64,000 nucleotides of DNA from Thermoplasmata archaeon (GCA_022750195.1 JAKIWE010000001.1:1052672-1116671); one strand, 5' to 3'. Positions 1 to 8,682 are shown, counted from the first letter of the stretch. Numbers and translations are program-made. The notes: generated by a model not told the origin, from the sequence alone.

Positions 1-374
1 CCGGCCAGGAGGGCGCTGAACGCGTAGATCTTACCGCGGGTCGGCAGGTCGACCCACTCGAGCGACTCGGTGTGGCACTTCGGGCACGCGACCCGCGGCG
101 GCCAGTGGAGCTGTCGGTCGTTCCGACACCGCGTCGTTTGGAACTTTCCCTTCCGGAGCGCGTCGTAGAAGGCCGAGAGTCGGGTCTGGTCGGGTGTCTC
201 GAGCGGGAAAAAGTCGAGCAAGAACGGAGGCTTGGGCCCGGGAGGGACCTTCGGGCGGGGCGCTTCCACGGTCGCAGAGGCTTCCGGCTGGGGATCGGGC
301 GCCGACGGTCCGACGGAGGCGGCGGGCGGGAGGAGCTCGGTCGCGGGTCGTCGACGACTTCGGGCGGATGCCAA
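1..374 (-). CDS. DUF35 (zinc ribbon + OB-fold) protein, 3' end cut by window edge
   Basis: Reading the minus strand gives a protein with a low-complexity Pro/Ala-rich start, then LLDFFPLETPDQT, a helical stretch, and a zinc-ribbon-like part ending in PPRVACPKCHTESLEW and GKIYAF before the window edge. PPRxxCPxC followed by an acid-rich hinge is the DUF35 signature; such proteins scaffold thiolases in archaea. The normal first CxxC is CRND here, so one zinc ligand is missing. It follows the thiolase stop by a few bases in the same frame. The start is uncertain: TTG at 374 directly after the thiolase stop, or GTG at 269, which removes the low-complexity leader. Confidence 0.7.
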   Translation of the reverse strand, partial: MASARSRRRPATELLPPAASVGPSAPDPQPEASATVEAPRPKVPPGPKPPFLLDFFPLETPDQTRLSAFYDALRKGKFQTTRCRNDRQLHWPPRVACPKCHTESLEWVDLPTRGKIYAFSALLA

Positions 375-377
375 GGG

Positions 378-1559
378 CTAGCCCCCCCTCTGGTACACCA
401 TGACCGAGTGGACGTTCGCGCTTCCGCTCAGATTGTGAACGAGCGCCCAGGCGGGGTCTGGAACCTGTCGGGCCGGGGCGACCTCCTGAGCGAACTGCTG
501 GTACACCTCGACGGCTTGAGCGACGCCGGTCGCCCCGAGCGGGTGGCCGCAGCCGAGGAGACCTCCGCGAGGGTTGACGACGACCTGCCCGCCCAAGTCG
601 GAGCGACCTTCCTCGGCGAACCTGCCGCCCTCGCCCTTCGCGCAGAAGCCGAGCGCCTCGTACTCGACGATCTCCGAGATGGAAAAGCAGTCGTGGATCT
701 CGGCGAAATCGAGGTCGGCGGGCTTGATGCCCGCTCGCCGCATCGCCTCTCGGCCCGCCAAGCGGAGACCCCCCCAGTCGGTGAGCGACCCTGCGTTCGC
801 CAGATTGTGGAAGTCGGAGTACTGTCCCGTGCCGCGGACCCACGCCGGAGTGTCGGTGTACTTCCGGGTCTTCTCTTCCGCGACGAGGACCACCGCCGCC
901 GCTCCGTCGGTCATCGACGAACAGTCGCCGAGCCGCAACGGAGGAGCGATCATCGGCAGACGGGCGAGTTTTGCCCGGTCGAAGCTCTTCTCGTGGAACT
1001 GGGCGGTCGGGTTCGCGTTCGCGAACCGGTGGTTCTTCTCCGAGACGGCGGCCATCTGCGCCTCGGTGGTGCCGTACTCCAGCATGTGGCGCTGGGCGAC
1101 CATCGCGAAGAACGGCGGGGCCGTCGCCCCGTGGACGCCGTCCCAGGCCCGGTCGAGCACACAGGCCATCGCTGTGTTCGCTTCGGCCATGGACGGGAGG
1201 TTCATCTTCTCCACCCCGACGGCGACCGCCACGTCGCTGAGACCGGCGGCGATCGCGGCGTAGGCGCTGCGGATCGCGGACTGACCGGAGGCGCAGGCCA
1301 GCTCGGTGCGCTGGATGATCCGCGTCGGGCGGATCCCGAGAAGCTCGGCCGCCATCGGCGCGACGTGCGATTGGAAGGCGAAGCGCTCGGGCTCGGCGGC
1401 CCCCACGAACAACGAGTCGACCTCGCCGGCGTCCAGGTTCGGCACGGCCCGGAACAGCGACGCGCCGGCCTCCTGGCACAGCTCCGACCAGGTCGCGGGC
1501 CGCATCCCGAACTTGGTCGTTGCCCCGCCGACGATCGCGACGTTGCGCAGGGAGGTCAT
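378..1559 (-). CDS. Thiolase, SCP-x/archaeal acetyl-CoA acetyltransferase type
   Basis: A 393-residue thiolase that would condense or cleave acyl-CoA units. The active-site set of the archaeal/SCP-x branch is complete: nucleophile C89 in ELACASG, H289-D290-C291 (HDCF, replacing NEAF of AtoB-type enzymes) and H339 in CGHPLGATG. The ATG overlaps the stop of the upstream dehydrogenase gene by four bases (ATGA), and a DUF35 gene follows, so it is the fifth gene of a chain-elongation operon. The linkage is unusual; its natural acyl-CoA is unknown. Family assignment is firm, substrate is not. Confidence 0.9.
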   Translation of the reverse strand: MTSLRNVAIVGGATTKFGMRPATWSELCQEAGASLFRAVPNLDAGEVDSLFVGAAEPERFAFQSHVAPMAAELLGIRPTRIIQRTELACASGQSAIRSAYAAIAAGLSDVAVAVGVEKMNLPSMAEANTAMACVLDRAWDGVHGATAPPFFAMVAQRHMLEYGTTEAQMAAVSEKNHRFANANPTAQFHEKSFDRAKLARLPMIAPPLRLGDCSSMTDGAAAVVLVAEEKTRKYTDTPAWVRGTGQYSDFHNLANAGSLTDWGGLRLAGREAMRRAGIKPADLDFAEIHDCFSISEIVEYEALGFCAKGEGGRFAEEGRSDLGGQVVVNPRGGLLGCGHPLGATGVAQAVEVYQQFAQEVAPARQVPDPAWALVHNLSGSANVHSVMVYQRGG

Positions 1560-2689
1560 GCGGGCCTCGAACGGACGGCGTCGGCCACCGCGTCGCCCAC
1601 CGCGCTCGTCGTCGCGGTCCCTCCCTGGTCGTACGATCGAGCGCTCCCGCGCGCCAAGACTTCGGCGATCGCGCCGTCCAGACGGTCGGCCTGCGCTCCG
1701 AGCTTCGGATCGCTCCGCCGCTCCGCGAGCCAGCGGAGCATCATCGCGGTCGCGCTGAGCGCCGCGATCGGATTCACCTGATTCTTTCCGGCGTACTTCG
1801 GGGAGCTGCCGTGGACCGGTTCGAACATCGCGTGCTCGTGGCCGATGTTGCCTCCGGCCGCGAACCCCATCCCGCCCTGAAGGACCGAGGCGAGGTCGGT
1901 GATGATGTCCCCCATCATGTTCGTGGAGACGACGACGTTGAAGTGTTCGGGGTTACGCACGAGCCACTGGGTGAAGGCGTCGACGTACGCGTAGTCGCGC
2001 TCGATCTCCGGGTACTCGGTGCCCACTTCGTCGAACACCTCGCGGAAGAACCGGCACCCCTCGAGCACGTTCGACTTGTCGACGCACGTAAGGCGGCGGA
2101 CGCCGTCGCCGGGGGCGCCGCGCGATCGCTTTCGGGCCAGCTCGTACGCGTACCGAACGACCCTCTCCGCGCCCTTGCGCGTGATGACACGGGTGTCGAT
2201 GGCGACCTCGGTGGAACGGGCCCGGCTCAACCGTCCGTGCGTCGGGGTGTACAGGTCCTCGGTGTTCTCGCGCACGATGACCATATCGACGTTCTCGGGG
2301 GCCCAGACCGGACGATACCCCTCGCTGATCCGATGGACCACCCCGGGGTGGAGTTTGCACGGGCGTACGTTGGCGAACAGGTCGAGGTTCTGACGCAATC
2401 CGAGCACGAGCGCTGCCCCGGCGAGGTCGCCGTTGGGCAGCGAGATGCCCGGCCAGCCGACGGCGCCGAGAAGGATCGCGTCGGCGCTCTGCGTGGCCGC
2501 CTCCGCCTCCGGCTCCCATTGACGGCCGGTCTTCGCGTAGTACTGGGCGCCGCCGGGGTACTCTTCTAGTTTCCAGGGTGCGCCGTCGTTCTCCGCGAGC
2601 ACCCCGAGCAGTTTCGTCGCCTCGCGGAGCACTTCGGGCCCCGTACCGTCGCCCGGGAGCACGACGATACGGCTCGTCCCACCGGTCAT
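1556..2689 (-). CDS. leuB: 3-isopropylmalate / homoisocitrate dehydrogenase family
   Basis: A 377-residue NAD(P)-dependent beta-decarboxylating dehydrogenase. It opens with VVLPGDGTGPEV, carries VRENTEDLY in the substrate loop and TNMMGDIITDLAS near the metal site, and ends close to family length. It would oxidise and decarboxylate 3-isopropylmalate or a homologue such as homoisocitrate. The RENTEDLY loop differs from bacterial LeuB (RELTGG) and is nearer to the homoisocitrate/tartrate branch, so leucine versus lysine (alpha-aminoadipate) use cannot be decided. ATG overlaps the leuD stop by four bases. Confidence 0.88.
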   Translation of the reverse strand: MTGGTSRIVVLPGDGTGPEVLREATKLLGVLAENDGAPWKLEEYPGGAQYYAKTGRQWEPEAEAATQSADAILLGAVGWPGISLPNGDLAGAALVLGLRQNLDLFANVRPCKLHPGVVHRISEGYRPVWAPENVDMVIVRENTEDLYTPTHGRLSRARSTEVAIDTRVITRKGAERVVRYAYELARKRSRGAPGDGVRRLTCVDKSNVLEGCRFFREVFDEVGTEYPEIERDYAYVDAFTQWLVRNPEHFNVVVSTNMMGDIITDLASVLQGGMGFAAGGNIGHEHAMFEPVHGSSPKYAGKNQVNPIAALSATAMMLRWLAERRSDPKLGAQADRLDGAIAEVLARGSARSYDQGGTATTSAVGDAVADAVRSRPA

Positions 2690-3207
2690 GCCGGAGCGCC
2701 CGCCTCGCGGGCGGCCAGCTCCGCACGGACCTTCTCGACCAGCCCCCCGGCTTGGAGGAGGTCGAGGAGATGGTGCGGAAGAGGGGGGAAGTCGATGGAG
2801 CCGCCCGTGCGGAGGTTCGTGACACGTCCGCGCGTCATTTCGATGCGCGCGGTGTCCCCCGTTTCGAACAACGCCCGGACCCCGCGGGCCTCGATCGCCG
2901 GAAGGCCCAGGTTGATGGCGTTCCGGAAGAAGATCCGGGCGAAGGAGTCGGCGACGATCGCCGAGACGCCGATGGCCCGCAGGGCTTGCGGAGCGTGCTC
3001 GCGGCTCGAGCCGGAGCCGAAGTTCTCGTCGGCGACGAGGAGGTCGCCCGGACGTGCGCCCGCGGCGAACTCCGGGAGAGCGATCTCGAGAACGTGCTTC
3101 TTGAGCTCGTTGGGGTCGATGACCGTGAGGTACTTGCCGCTGATGATCCCGTCGGTGTCGACGTCGCGTCCCAGCGTCCAGACGCGGCCCTCGATGACGT
3201 CCTGCAC
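2686..3207 (-). CDS. leuD: 3-isopropylmalate dehydratase / homoaconitase small subunit
   Basis: A 173-residue swivelling-domain subunit with the family marks GRDVDTDGIISGKY at the start and NFGSGSSREHAPQAL in the middle, which contacts the substrate carboxylates. It pairs with the large subunit encoded just upstream to isomerise a 2-alkylmalate (isopropylmalate, homocitrate or citramalate). Its stop overlaps the next gene's ATG, indicating coupled translation. The substrate-choosing loop was not diagnosed, so leucine and lysine pathways both remain possible. Confidence 0.9.
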   Translation of the reverse strand: MQDVIEGRVWTLGRDVDTDGIISGKYLTVIDPNELKKHVLEIALPEFAAGARPGDLLVADENFGSGSSREHAPQALRAIGVSAIVADSFARIFFRNAINLGLPAIEARGVRALFETGDTARIEMTRGRVTNLRTGGSIDFPPLPHHLLDLLQAGGLVEKVRAELAAREAGAPA

Positions 3208-3216
3208 GCCGACCCC

Positions 3217-4500
3217 CTACTCGAGCTCGCGCGGGTCGGAGATCTCGCCGCGGATGGCGGTCGCGACGGTCGCGATCGGCGACATCAGGTAGATCCGCGC
3301 GTTCTTCGCGCCCATCCGCCCGGGGAAGTTCCGGTTCGACGACGACGCACAGACCTCGTCCGGAGCGAGGATCCCCATGTTGCCGCCGAAGCACGCCGAG
3401 CAGCTCGAGTTCGTGAACACCGCGCCGGCCTCGGTGAACACGTCGATCAACCCTTCGTGCAGGCACTGCTGGTAGATCGACGTCGACGCCGGCGAGACGA
3501 TGAACCGGACCCCGGGAGCGACCTTCTCGCCCTTCATCAACCGCGCCGCGTCGCGGATGTCCTCGATCCGGGCGTTCGTGCAGGAGCCGAGGAACACCTG
3601 GTCGACGCGGATGTGCTCCTTCACGACCTCCGGGAGCGGCCGGACGTTGTCCGGCGAGTACGGACAGGCGACCATCGGCGGCATGCCGTCGACGTCGATC
3701 TCGATCTCCCGTTCGTACCGCGCGTCGGAGTCTGGGCGCAGCGGGTGCATCGGATGCTTGGCGATCCCCCGAAGGTACTCCTCCGTCGCCGCGTCCGGTG
3801 CGACCATGCCGCACTTCGCGCCCATCTCGGTGGTCATGTTGCAGAGGGTGAATCGCTCGGGCATGCCGAATCCTTCGATCGTGGGCCCGCTGAACTCGAC
3901 GGACCTGTAGGCGGCCCCGGTGGTCTTGATCTCCTGAAGCACGCGAAGGACGAGGTCCTTCGCGCGGACCCCCTTCCCGAGATCGCCCTTCACGCGAACC
4001 CGGATCGTCGGGGGGACTTTCAGCCACAACCGCCCGAGCGCCAGGACGGCGGCCATCTCCGTCGGTCCGATGCCGGTGGCGACGGCGCCCATGGCGCCGA
4101 GCATGTTGGTGTGCGAGTCCGTTCCGACCGCGAGGTCGCCGGGAACCACCCACCCATGTTCGGCGAGGATCTGGTGGCAGATGCCGTGGTTGCCGACGTC
4201 GTAGAAGTGGGGGAGATGCTGCTCGGCCGCGAACTGGCGGAGGATCCGATGCAGCACCGCGGCCCCTTCGGTCGAGGCCGGGACCCAGTGGTCGATCGCG
4301 ATGACCACGCGGTCGGGGTCCCAGACCTTCTTCGCGCCCATGTCGTGGAACGGCCCCACGGTCTGGGCGCCTTGTTCGTGCATCATCGCGAGGTCGACGT
4401 GGCCGTCGACGATCTGCCCCGGTACGACGCTCGGCAGCCCCGACGCCCGCGCCAGCACCTTCTCGGCGAGGGTGAGCCCGTGTCCGTTCCCTTCGGTCAT
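3217..4500 (-). CDS. leuC: 3-isopropylmalate dehydratase / homoaconitase large subunit
   Basis: A 427-residue aconitase-family large subunit, typical length for the archaeal LeuC/HacA group. The cysteines for the [4Fe-4S] cluster are visible in FLGSCTNARIED and SSCSACFGGNMG, and the N-terminal GQIVDGHVDLAMMHE region is normal. It forms the catalytic half of the isomerase with the small subunit nine bases downstream. Its ATG overlaps the stop of the synthase gene by four bases, so it is the second gene of the operon. Confidence 0.92.
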   Translation of the reverse strand: MTEGNGHGLTLAEKVLARASGLPSVVPGQIVDGHVDLAMMHEQGAQTVGPFHDMGAKKVWDPDRVVIAIDHWVPASTEGAAVLHRILRQFAAEQHLPHFYDVGNHGICHQILAEHGWVVPGDLAVGTDSHTNMLGAMGAVATGIGPTEMAAVLALGRLWLKVPPTIRVRVKGDLGKGVRAKDLVLRVLQEIKTTGAAYRSVEFSGPTIEGFGMPERFTLCNMTTEMGAKCGMVAPDAATEEYLRGIAKHPMHPLRPDSDARYEREIEIDVDGMPPMVACPYSPDNVRPLPEVVKEHIRVDQVFLGSCTNARIEDIRDAARLMKGEKVAPGVRFIVSPASTSIYQQCLHEGLIDVFTEAGAVFTNSSCSACFGGNMGILAPDEVCASSSNRNFPGRMGAKNARIYLMSPIATVATAIRGEISDPRELE

Positions 4501-5744
4501 GCTGTCCTCGTTCCGATCCCGAGCTTCTGGGCGATCTCCCAGAACTCGGCGTCCGAAATCCCCGGTTGCTCGTAGAGTCTTCGGTACTCCTCGACGAACC
4601 GCCCGTACTCCGCTTTCGAGCGTCCTTCGCCCCGCAGCTTGACCTGTTGGACGAGCTCCTCGAGCTGCGTATCGGTCGGACGGGCCTCGCGCTCCTTCAG
4701 CTTCTCGATCACCGCGGCGCGCCCGGTGTGCTTGCCGAGGATCATCTGCCGCTTGCGCCCGACGGCCTCCGGCTGGAGCGGCTCGTAGGTGAGCGTGTTG
4801 GCCAGGATCCCGTGCGTGTGGATCCCGGCCTCGTGCGAGAAGGAGTTGTACCCGACGAGCGACTTGTTCACGGCCACCGGGACCCCGGCCACCTCCTCGA
4901 CGAGGCGCGAGAGCTCGTACAACTTTTCGGTCTTGAGACCGGTCCGGACCCCGTAGAGCGATTCGAGGGCGACCGCGACCTCCTCGAGCGAGGCGTTGCC
5001 GGCTCGCTCGCCGAGCCCGTTGACGCAGACATGCGGCGAGGTTGCCCCCAGCTCGAGGGCCGTGAGCGTGTTCGCGACCGCGAGGCCGAAGTCGTTGTGG
5101 CAGTGGACGGACCAGTCCCGAGGGTGGAGGCGCCGGACGAATTCCGTGAGGTACCAGCGAAACGTGAGCGGGGTCATGATCCCGACGGTGTCCGACACGA
5201 CGAGCCGGTCGGCGCCGCTCTCTAGGGCAGCCTGGTACAGCCGCTCGACGAAGTCGAACGGCGCCCGGACGGTGTCCTCCGTCACGAACGCCACATGCAG
5301 TCCCGCAGCTTTCGCTTGGGCGATCGAGGCGGTGGAAGCGGCCACCACTTCGTCCTGGGTCATCTTGAGCTTGTAGCGCAGGTGGACCTCGCTCGCGGCC
5401 ACGAAGATCGCAATGTGGCTCGCCCCGCTCCGGATGACGGCGTCGATGTCCCGCGGCACGGTCCGGCCGGCGGCGAGGATCTTGGAGGGGAGGCCCGCAT
5501 CCGCCAGCAGGCGCACGGCCCTTGCCTCTTCGTCCGAGACGACCGGGATCCCGGCGTTCAGGAGCGGGATACCGACCTCGCCGAGCTTCTCGGCGATCCG
5601 CAGCTTCTCCTCGGGGGTGAAATGCACCCCAGGCATCTGCTCGCCGTCGCGCAGCGTCTCGTCCCAGAAGACGATCCGTTCGGCGAAGTGTCGATCCCTC
5701 AGCGTCTCGTGATGGAAGTCCTCGACGAGTCGCGGAGTGGCCAT
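4497..5744 (-). CDS. leuA: 2-isopropylmalate / homocitrate / citramalate synthase family
   Basis: A DRE-TIM acyltransferase adding acetyl-CoA to a 2-oxoacid. WDETLRDGEQMPG, the metal-binding VHCHNDFGLAVANT and NGLGERAGN are intact. With about 415 residues it has no C-terminal leucine-sensing domain, unlike full-length bacterial LeuA. The frame can be opened at a GTG at 5786, but ATG at 5744 (residue 15) is chosen because a TTAA-type TATA box lies about 28 bases before it, matching the leaderless pattern seen throughout this window. First gene of the operon; the exact substrate is unresolved. Confidence 0.85.
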   Translation of the reverse strand: MATPRLVEDFHHETLRDRHFAERIVFWDETLRDGEQMPGVHFTPEEKLRIAEKLGEVGIPLLNAGIPVVSDEEARAVRLLADAGLPSKILAAGRTVPRDIDAVIRSGASHIAIFVAASEVHLRYKLKMTQDEVVAASTASIAQAKAAGLHVAFVTEDTVRAPFDFVERLYQAALESGADRLVVSDTVGIMTPLTFRWYLTEFVRRLHPRDWSVHCHNDFGLAVANTLTALELGATSPHVCVNGLGERAGNASLEEVAVALESLYGVRTGLKTEKLYELSRLVEEVAGVPVAVNKSLVGYNSFSHEAGIHTHGILANTLTYEPLQPEAVGRKRQMILGKHTGRAAVIEKLKEREARPTDTQLEELVQQVKLRGEGRSKAEYGRFVEEYRRLYEQPGISDAEFWEIAQKLGIGTRTA

Positions 5745-5769
5745 CGCCTCGCCCACTTGGGCGACGGCA

Positions 5770-5778
5770 TTAACCTTT
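5770..5778 (-). promoter_or_regulatory. TATA box of the chain-elongation operon
   Basis: On the minus strand the AT-rich AAGGTTAAT lies about 28 bases upstream of the ATG at 5744. It is isolated in GC-rich sequence and has the same form and spacing as other TATA boxes here. Confidence 0.55.
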
Positions 5779-5790
5779 GATGGCACCGGC

Positions 5791-5812
5791 GGTCGTACGT
5801 TAGCGTACGACC
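5791..5812. repeat. Perfect 9-bp inverted repeat (candidate operator)
   Basis: GGTCGTACG (5791-5799), TTAG, CGTACGACC (5804-5812) form a perfect palindrome. It sits just upstream of the TATA box of the leuA-type operon and in the divergent spacer shared with the oxidoreductase operon, a usual place for an archaeal activator or repressor site. The function is inferred. Confidence 0.6.
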
Positions 5813-5859
5813 TCCGGAACTACGCGGATTGACCGGATTCGGACGAGGACCGGGCGTGA

Positions 5860-5882
5860 CCTAGGCTCAGCCCGGGCCTAGG
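5860..5882. repeat. 7-bp inverted repeat in divergent spacer
   Basis: CCTAGGC at 5860-5866 and GCCTAGG at 5876-5882 are perfect inverted arms around nine bases. It could be a second protein site or a chance GC-rich hairpin. Nothing else was recognised in the 5787-5956 spacer. Confidence 0.35.
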
Positions 5883-5956
5883 CGGAGCGGCAGCAGCTCT
5901 CGCACGGGAGGCCGGGACCGCCGGACGCCTTCGTTCGCCCTACCCCGGGCCCACCG

Positions 5957-5963
5957 TTAAATA
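5957..5963 (+). promoter_or_regulatory. TATA box of the 2-oxoacid oxidoreductase operon
   Basis: TTAAATA in a GC-rich spacer. Transcription would begin about 25 bases on, giving a leader of roughly 30 bases before the ATG at 6017. Confidence 0.6.
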
Positions 5964-6016
5964 CCGTCGGCCCATGAAAATTCGTTGCGCGGCGCGTCCG
6001 CGCTTCGGACCACACC

Positions 6017-7813
6017 ATGACCACACCGGCCGCTCGTACTACGCCGTATGCCGCCGAGGCCGGACCGGCGAGCGAACTCCCGTCCAAGGAGCTCGCGGAC
6101 GTCGCGGTCATGATCGGGGGCCAAGGCGGCGACGGGACGCTCACCGTCTCCGACCAGCTCGGTCGGTACTTCCGCAAGCGAGGACTCCACGTTTACTCCT
6201 GCCGCAACGTCCTCTCCCGTATCCGGGGCGGCCACGCCGATGCGTCGGTGCGAGCCTGCCGGGCCCCGACCGCCGCGATGAAGCCCGAGGTCGACCTCCT
6301 GCTCGCGTTCGACGAAGAGGCGATCGAGATCGGCCAGTCGGAGCTCGCCTCCGACGGTCTCATCCTCTACGACTCCTCCTCCTTCCAGAGCCAGGTCCCG
6401 AACTCCTTCGGGTTCCCCTTCGCGATGACCGCCGGCAGCCAGCTCGGTCGTCCGATCTACAAGAACACGATCGCCTACGGAGCGATCTCGGTCCTGCTGG
6501 GCTTTGACCCGGTCGTGGCGAGGTCCGTCATCGAAGAGAAGTTCCAGAAGCGCGGCGGCGAGGCGCTCGAGAAGAACCTCAAGGCGTTCGAGCTCGGCCG
6601 CGCGGCAGCGCTGGAGCGGCCGGAGCTCGCGCGCCGGTGGACGGTGCTCGACGGGGACGCCCACGGGTTCGTGCTGACCACCGGCAACCAGGCCGCGGCG
6701 CTCGGGTTCGTCGTCGGCGGAGGGCGATTCTTCGCCGGCTACCCGATCACCCCCGCGACGGAGATCATGGAGTACCTGACCCGGTACCTTCCTCCGTTTC
6801 ACGGCGTCGTCCGCCAGGCGGAGGACGAGCTGGCCGCGGTCAACATGACGATCGGCGCGGCGTACGCGGGGGCCCGTGCGATGACCTCGACGAGCGGCCC
6901 CGGACTCTCGCTGATGACCGAGGGGATCGGTCACGCTGCGACGGCCGAGGTCCCGATCGTCGTCGCCGACTGCCAGAGGGTCGGCCCGTCAACGGGAGAG
7001 CCAACGCGCCACGAACAGTCCGACCTGTCCCACCTCGCGAACCTCGGCCACGGGGAGTATCCCCGGTTCATCATCGCGCCCGGCACCGTCGACGACTGCT
7101 ACCACCTCACGATCGACGCGCTCAATCTCGCCGAGCGATGGCGGGTCCCGGTGATCCTCCTCCTCGATCAAGCGCTCTGTCAGAACGCGGTGACGACGAA
7201 ACCGTTCGACCTTACCGGCGTAAAGGTCGACCGGAGCAACATGCTCTCCGCCGAGCAGGCGGCGAAGCTCGCGAAGTACGGCGCCTACCAGTTCTCCGAG
7301 GACGGCCGCACGCCGTACGTCCCGCCCGGGACCCCGGGGATCGTCGCTCAGATCACCGGTAACGAGCACAACGAGATGGGTCACGTCTCGGTGAACCCGG
7401 TGAACCGCGTGAAGATGATGCGTAAGCGGATGGAGAAGATGACCCACGCGCGCTCCGAGCTTCCCGGCCCGGAGTACTTCGGCCCGGCCTCCGCCCGGAT
7501 CGGTCTCATCGGCTACGGCAGCACGTTCGGCCCGATCCGGGAGGCGCAGGGCGACCTCACCGAACGGGGGATCGCCACACGGTTCTATCAGGCCCGCACG
7601 CTGTTCCCGGTCCCGGTCGACTCGCTCGGCGCGTTCCTCGACGGGGTGGACGTCGCGTACGTCGTCGAGCACAACTATACCGGCCAGTTCGCCCGGCTGA
7701 TCCGCGAGGCGCTCCCCGATCGCCACGCGAAGCTCCGCTCCCTGGTCAAGTACGACGGCTTCTCGTTCCGCTCGCCGGAGATCGTTCGCGTGGTCGCTGG
7801 AGCGAAAGCATGA
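6017..7813 (+). CDS. korA: 2-oxoacid:ferredoxin oxidoreductase, fused gamma-alpha subunit
   Basis: A 598-residue fusion. Residues about 30-210 are the gamma domain (MIGGQGGDGTL), the rest the alpha domain (YPITPATE, MTSTSGPGLSLMTEG). This gamma-alpha plus beta layout is that of the two-subunit archaeal enzymes that convert 2-oxoacids to acyl-CoA with reduction of ferredoxin. The stop overlaps the beta subunit ATG by four bases. It may use 2-oxoglutarate, pyruvate or a longer 2-oxoacid; the neighbouring chain-elongation operon makes the last option worth considering, but the sequence does not decide. Confidence 0.92.
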   Translation: MTTPAARTTPYAAEAGPASELPSKELADVAVMIGGQGGDGTLTVSDQLGRYFRKRGLHVYSCRNVLSRIRGGHADASVRACRAPTAAMKPEVDLLLAFDEEAIEIGQSELASDGLILYDSSSFQSQVPNSFGFPFAMTAGSQLGRPIYKNTIAYGAISVLLGFDPVVARSVIEEKFQKRGGEALEKNLKAFELGRAAALERPELARRWTVLDGDAHGFVLTTGNQAAALGFVVGGGRFFAGYPITPATEIMEYLTRYLPPFHGVVRQAEDELAAVNMTIGAAYAGARAMTSTSGPGLSLMTEGIGHAATAEVPIVVADCQRVGPSTGEPTRHEQSDLSHLANLGHGEYPRFIIAPGTVDDCYHLTIDALNLAERWRVPVILLLDQALCQNAVTTKPFDLTGVKVDRSNMLSAEQAAKLAKYGAYQFSEDGRTPYVPPGTPGIVAQITGNEHNEMGHVSVNPVNRVKMMRKRMEKMTHARSELPGPEYFGPASARIGLIGYGSTFGPIREAQGDLTERGIATRFYQARTLFPVPVDSLGAFLDGVDVAYVVEHNYTGQFARLIREALPDRHAKLRSLVKYDGFSFRSPEIVRVVAGAKA

Positions 7814-8682
7814 CGGAGACGGTCAAGCCGGTCACCTCGACCTGGTGCGCCGGCTGCGGCGACTTTGGCGTCCTGGCCGCCGTGAAGAAAGCCGCGGCCG
7901 AGCTCAAGATCCCCCCCCACGAGGAGGTTCTCGTCGGGGGCATCGGCTGTTCGGGCGGGATCCACAACTTCCTCGAATCGAACGGGATCCACGCGCTCCA
8001 CGGTCGTCTGCTCGCGCAAGCGGTCGGCGTCAAGCTCGCCAACCCGCAGCTCACCGTGATCGCCGCCGGCGGCGACGGCGACGGCTACGCCATCGGGATG
8101 GGCCACTTCATCCACGCGTTCAAGAAGAACGCCTCGATCCTCTACATCGTGATGAACAACGAGACCTACGGGCTGACGAAGGGGCAGGCCTCCCCCACGG
8201 CCCGGCTCGGCTACGAAGGGAACGTCGAGAATCCGTTCGACTCGATCCTGACCGCCCTCTCCATCCCGAGCCACAACTTCATCGCGCGGACCTTCTCCGG
8301 CGACCCGAAGACGATGACCGCCATCCTCGTCGAGGCGCTCCAGTTCAACCGGGCCGGCAAAGGGTTCGCCTTCGTCGAGGACCTTTCGCCGTGCGTGACC
8401 TACAACGACACGTTCAAGGAGTGGCGCGAGAAGGTCACGGACGTCGCGAAGCTCCCCGGGTACGACCCCACCGACCGGAAGGCGATGTTCCGCCTCTGCC
8501 TCGAGACGATGGAAGCCGGGCGGATCCCGATCGGGGTCATGCACCGGCCCTCGAACGGGGAAGGCGCGGCCGACTCGCTCGAGCTCAAGCTGCTTCCCGA
8601 CCGGCTCGGTCCGGCCCGTGCGGACGTCACGCTCGAAGGGAATCGTGCGGAGTACGACAAGCTCCTCCAGCGGATCAGCTGA
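7810..8682 (+). CDS. korB: 2-oxoacid:ferredoxin oxidoreductase beta subunit
   Basis: A 290-residue thiamine-diphosphate-binding subunit. The four cysteines known to hold the [4Fe-4S] cluster in two-subunit archaeal enzymes are present: two in WCAGCGDFG, one in GIGCSGG and one in EDLSPCVTYN. The ThDP/metal motif is AGGDGDGYAIGMGH followed by MNNETYGLTKGQ. It works with the fused gamma-alpha subunit encoded immediately upstream; no separate ferredoxin-like delta subunit is present. Confidence 0.93.
   Translation: MTETVKPVTSTWCAGCGDFGVLAAVKKAAAELKIPPHEEVLVGGIGCSGGIHNFLESNGIHALHGRLLAQAVGVKLANPQLTVIAAGGDGDGYAIGMGHFIHAFKKNASILYIVMNNETYGLTKGQASPTARLGYEGNVENPFDSILTALSIPSHNFIARTFSGDPKTMTAILVEALQFNRAGKGFAFVEDLSPCVTYNDTFKEWREKVTDVAKLPGYDPTDRKAMFRLCLETMEAGRIPIGVMHRPSNGEGAADSLELKLLPDRLGPARADVTLEGNRAEYDKLLQRIS

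Noticed and set aside
31-1479. Long minus-strand open frame over the thiolase gene
   Set aside because: Arg/Gly/Pro-rich translation without any recognisable motif; it is the out-of-frame shadow of the thiolase in GC-rich DNA.
2578-4575. 665-codon plus-strand open frame over leuD and leuC
   Set aside because: Antisense shadow with typical Arg/Asp/Val composition; the minus-strand genes carry all catalytic motifs.
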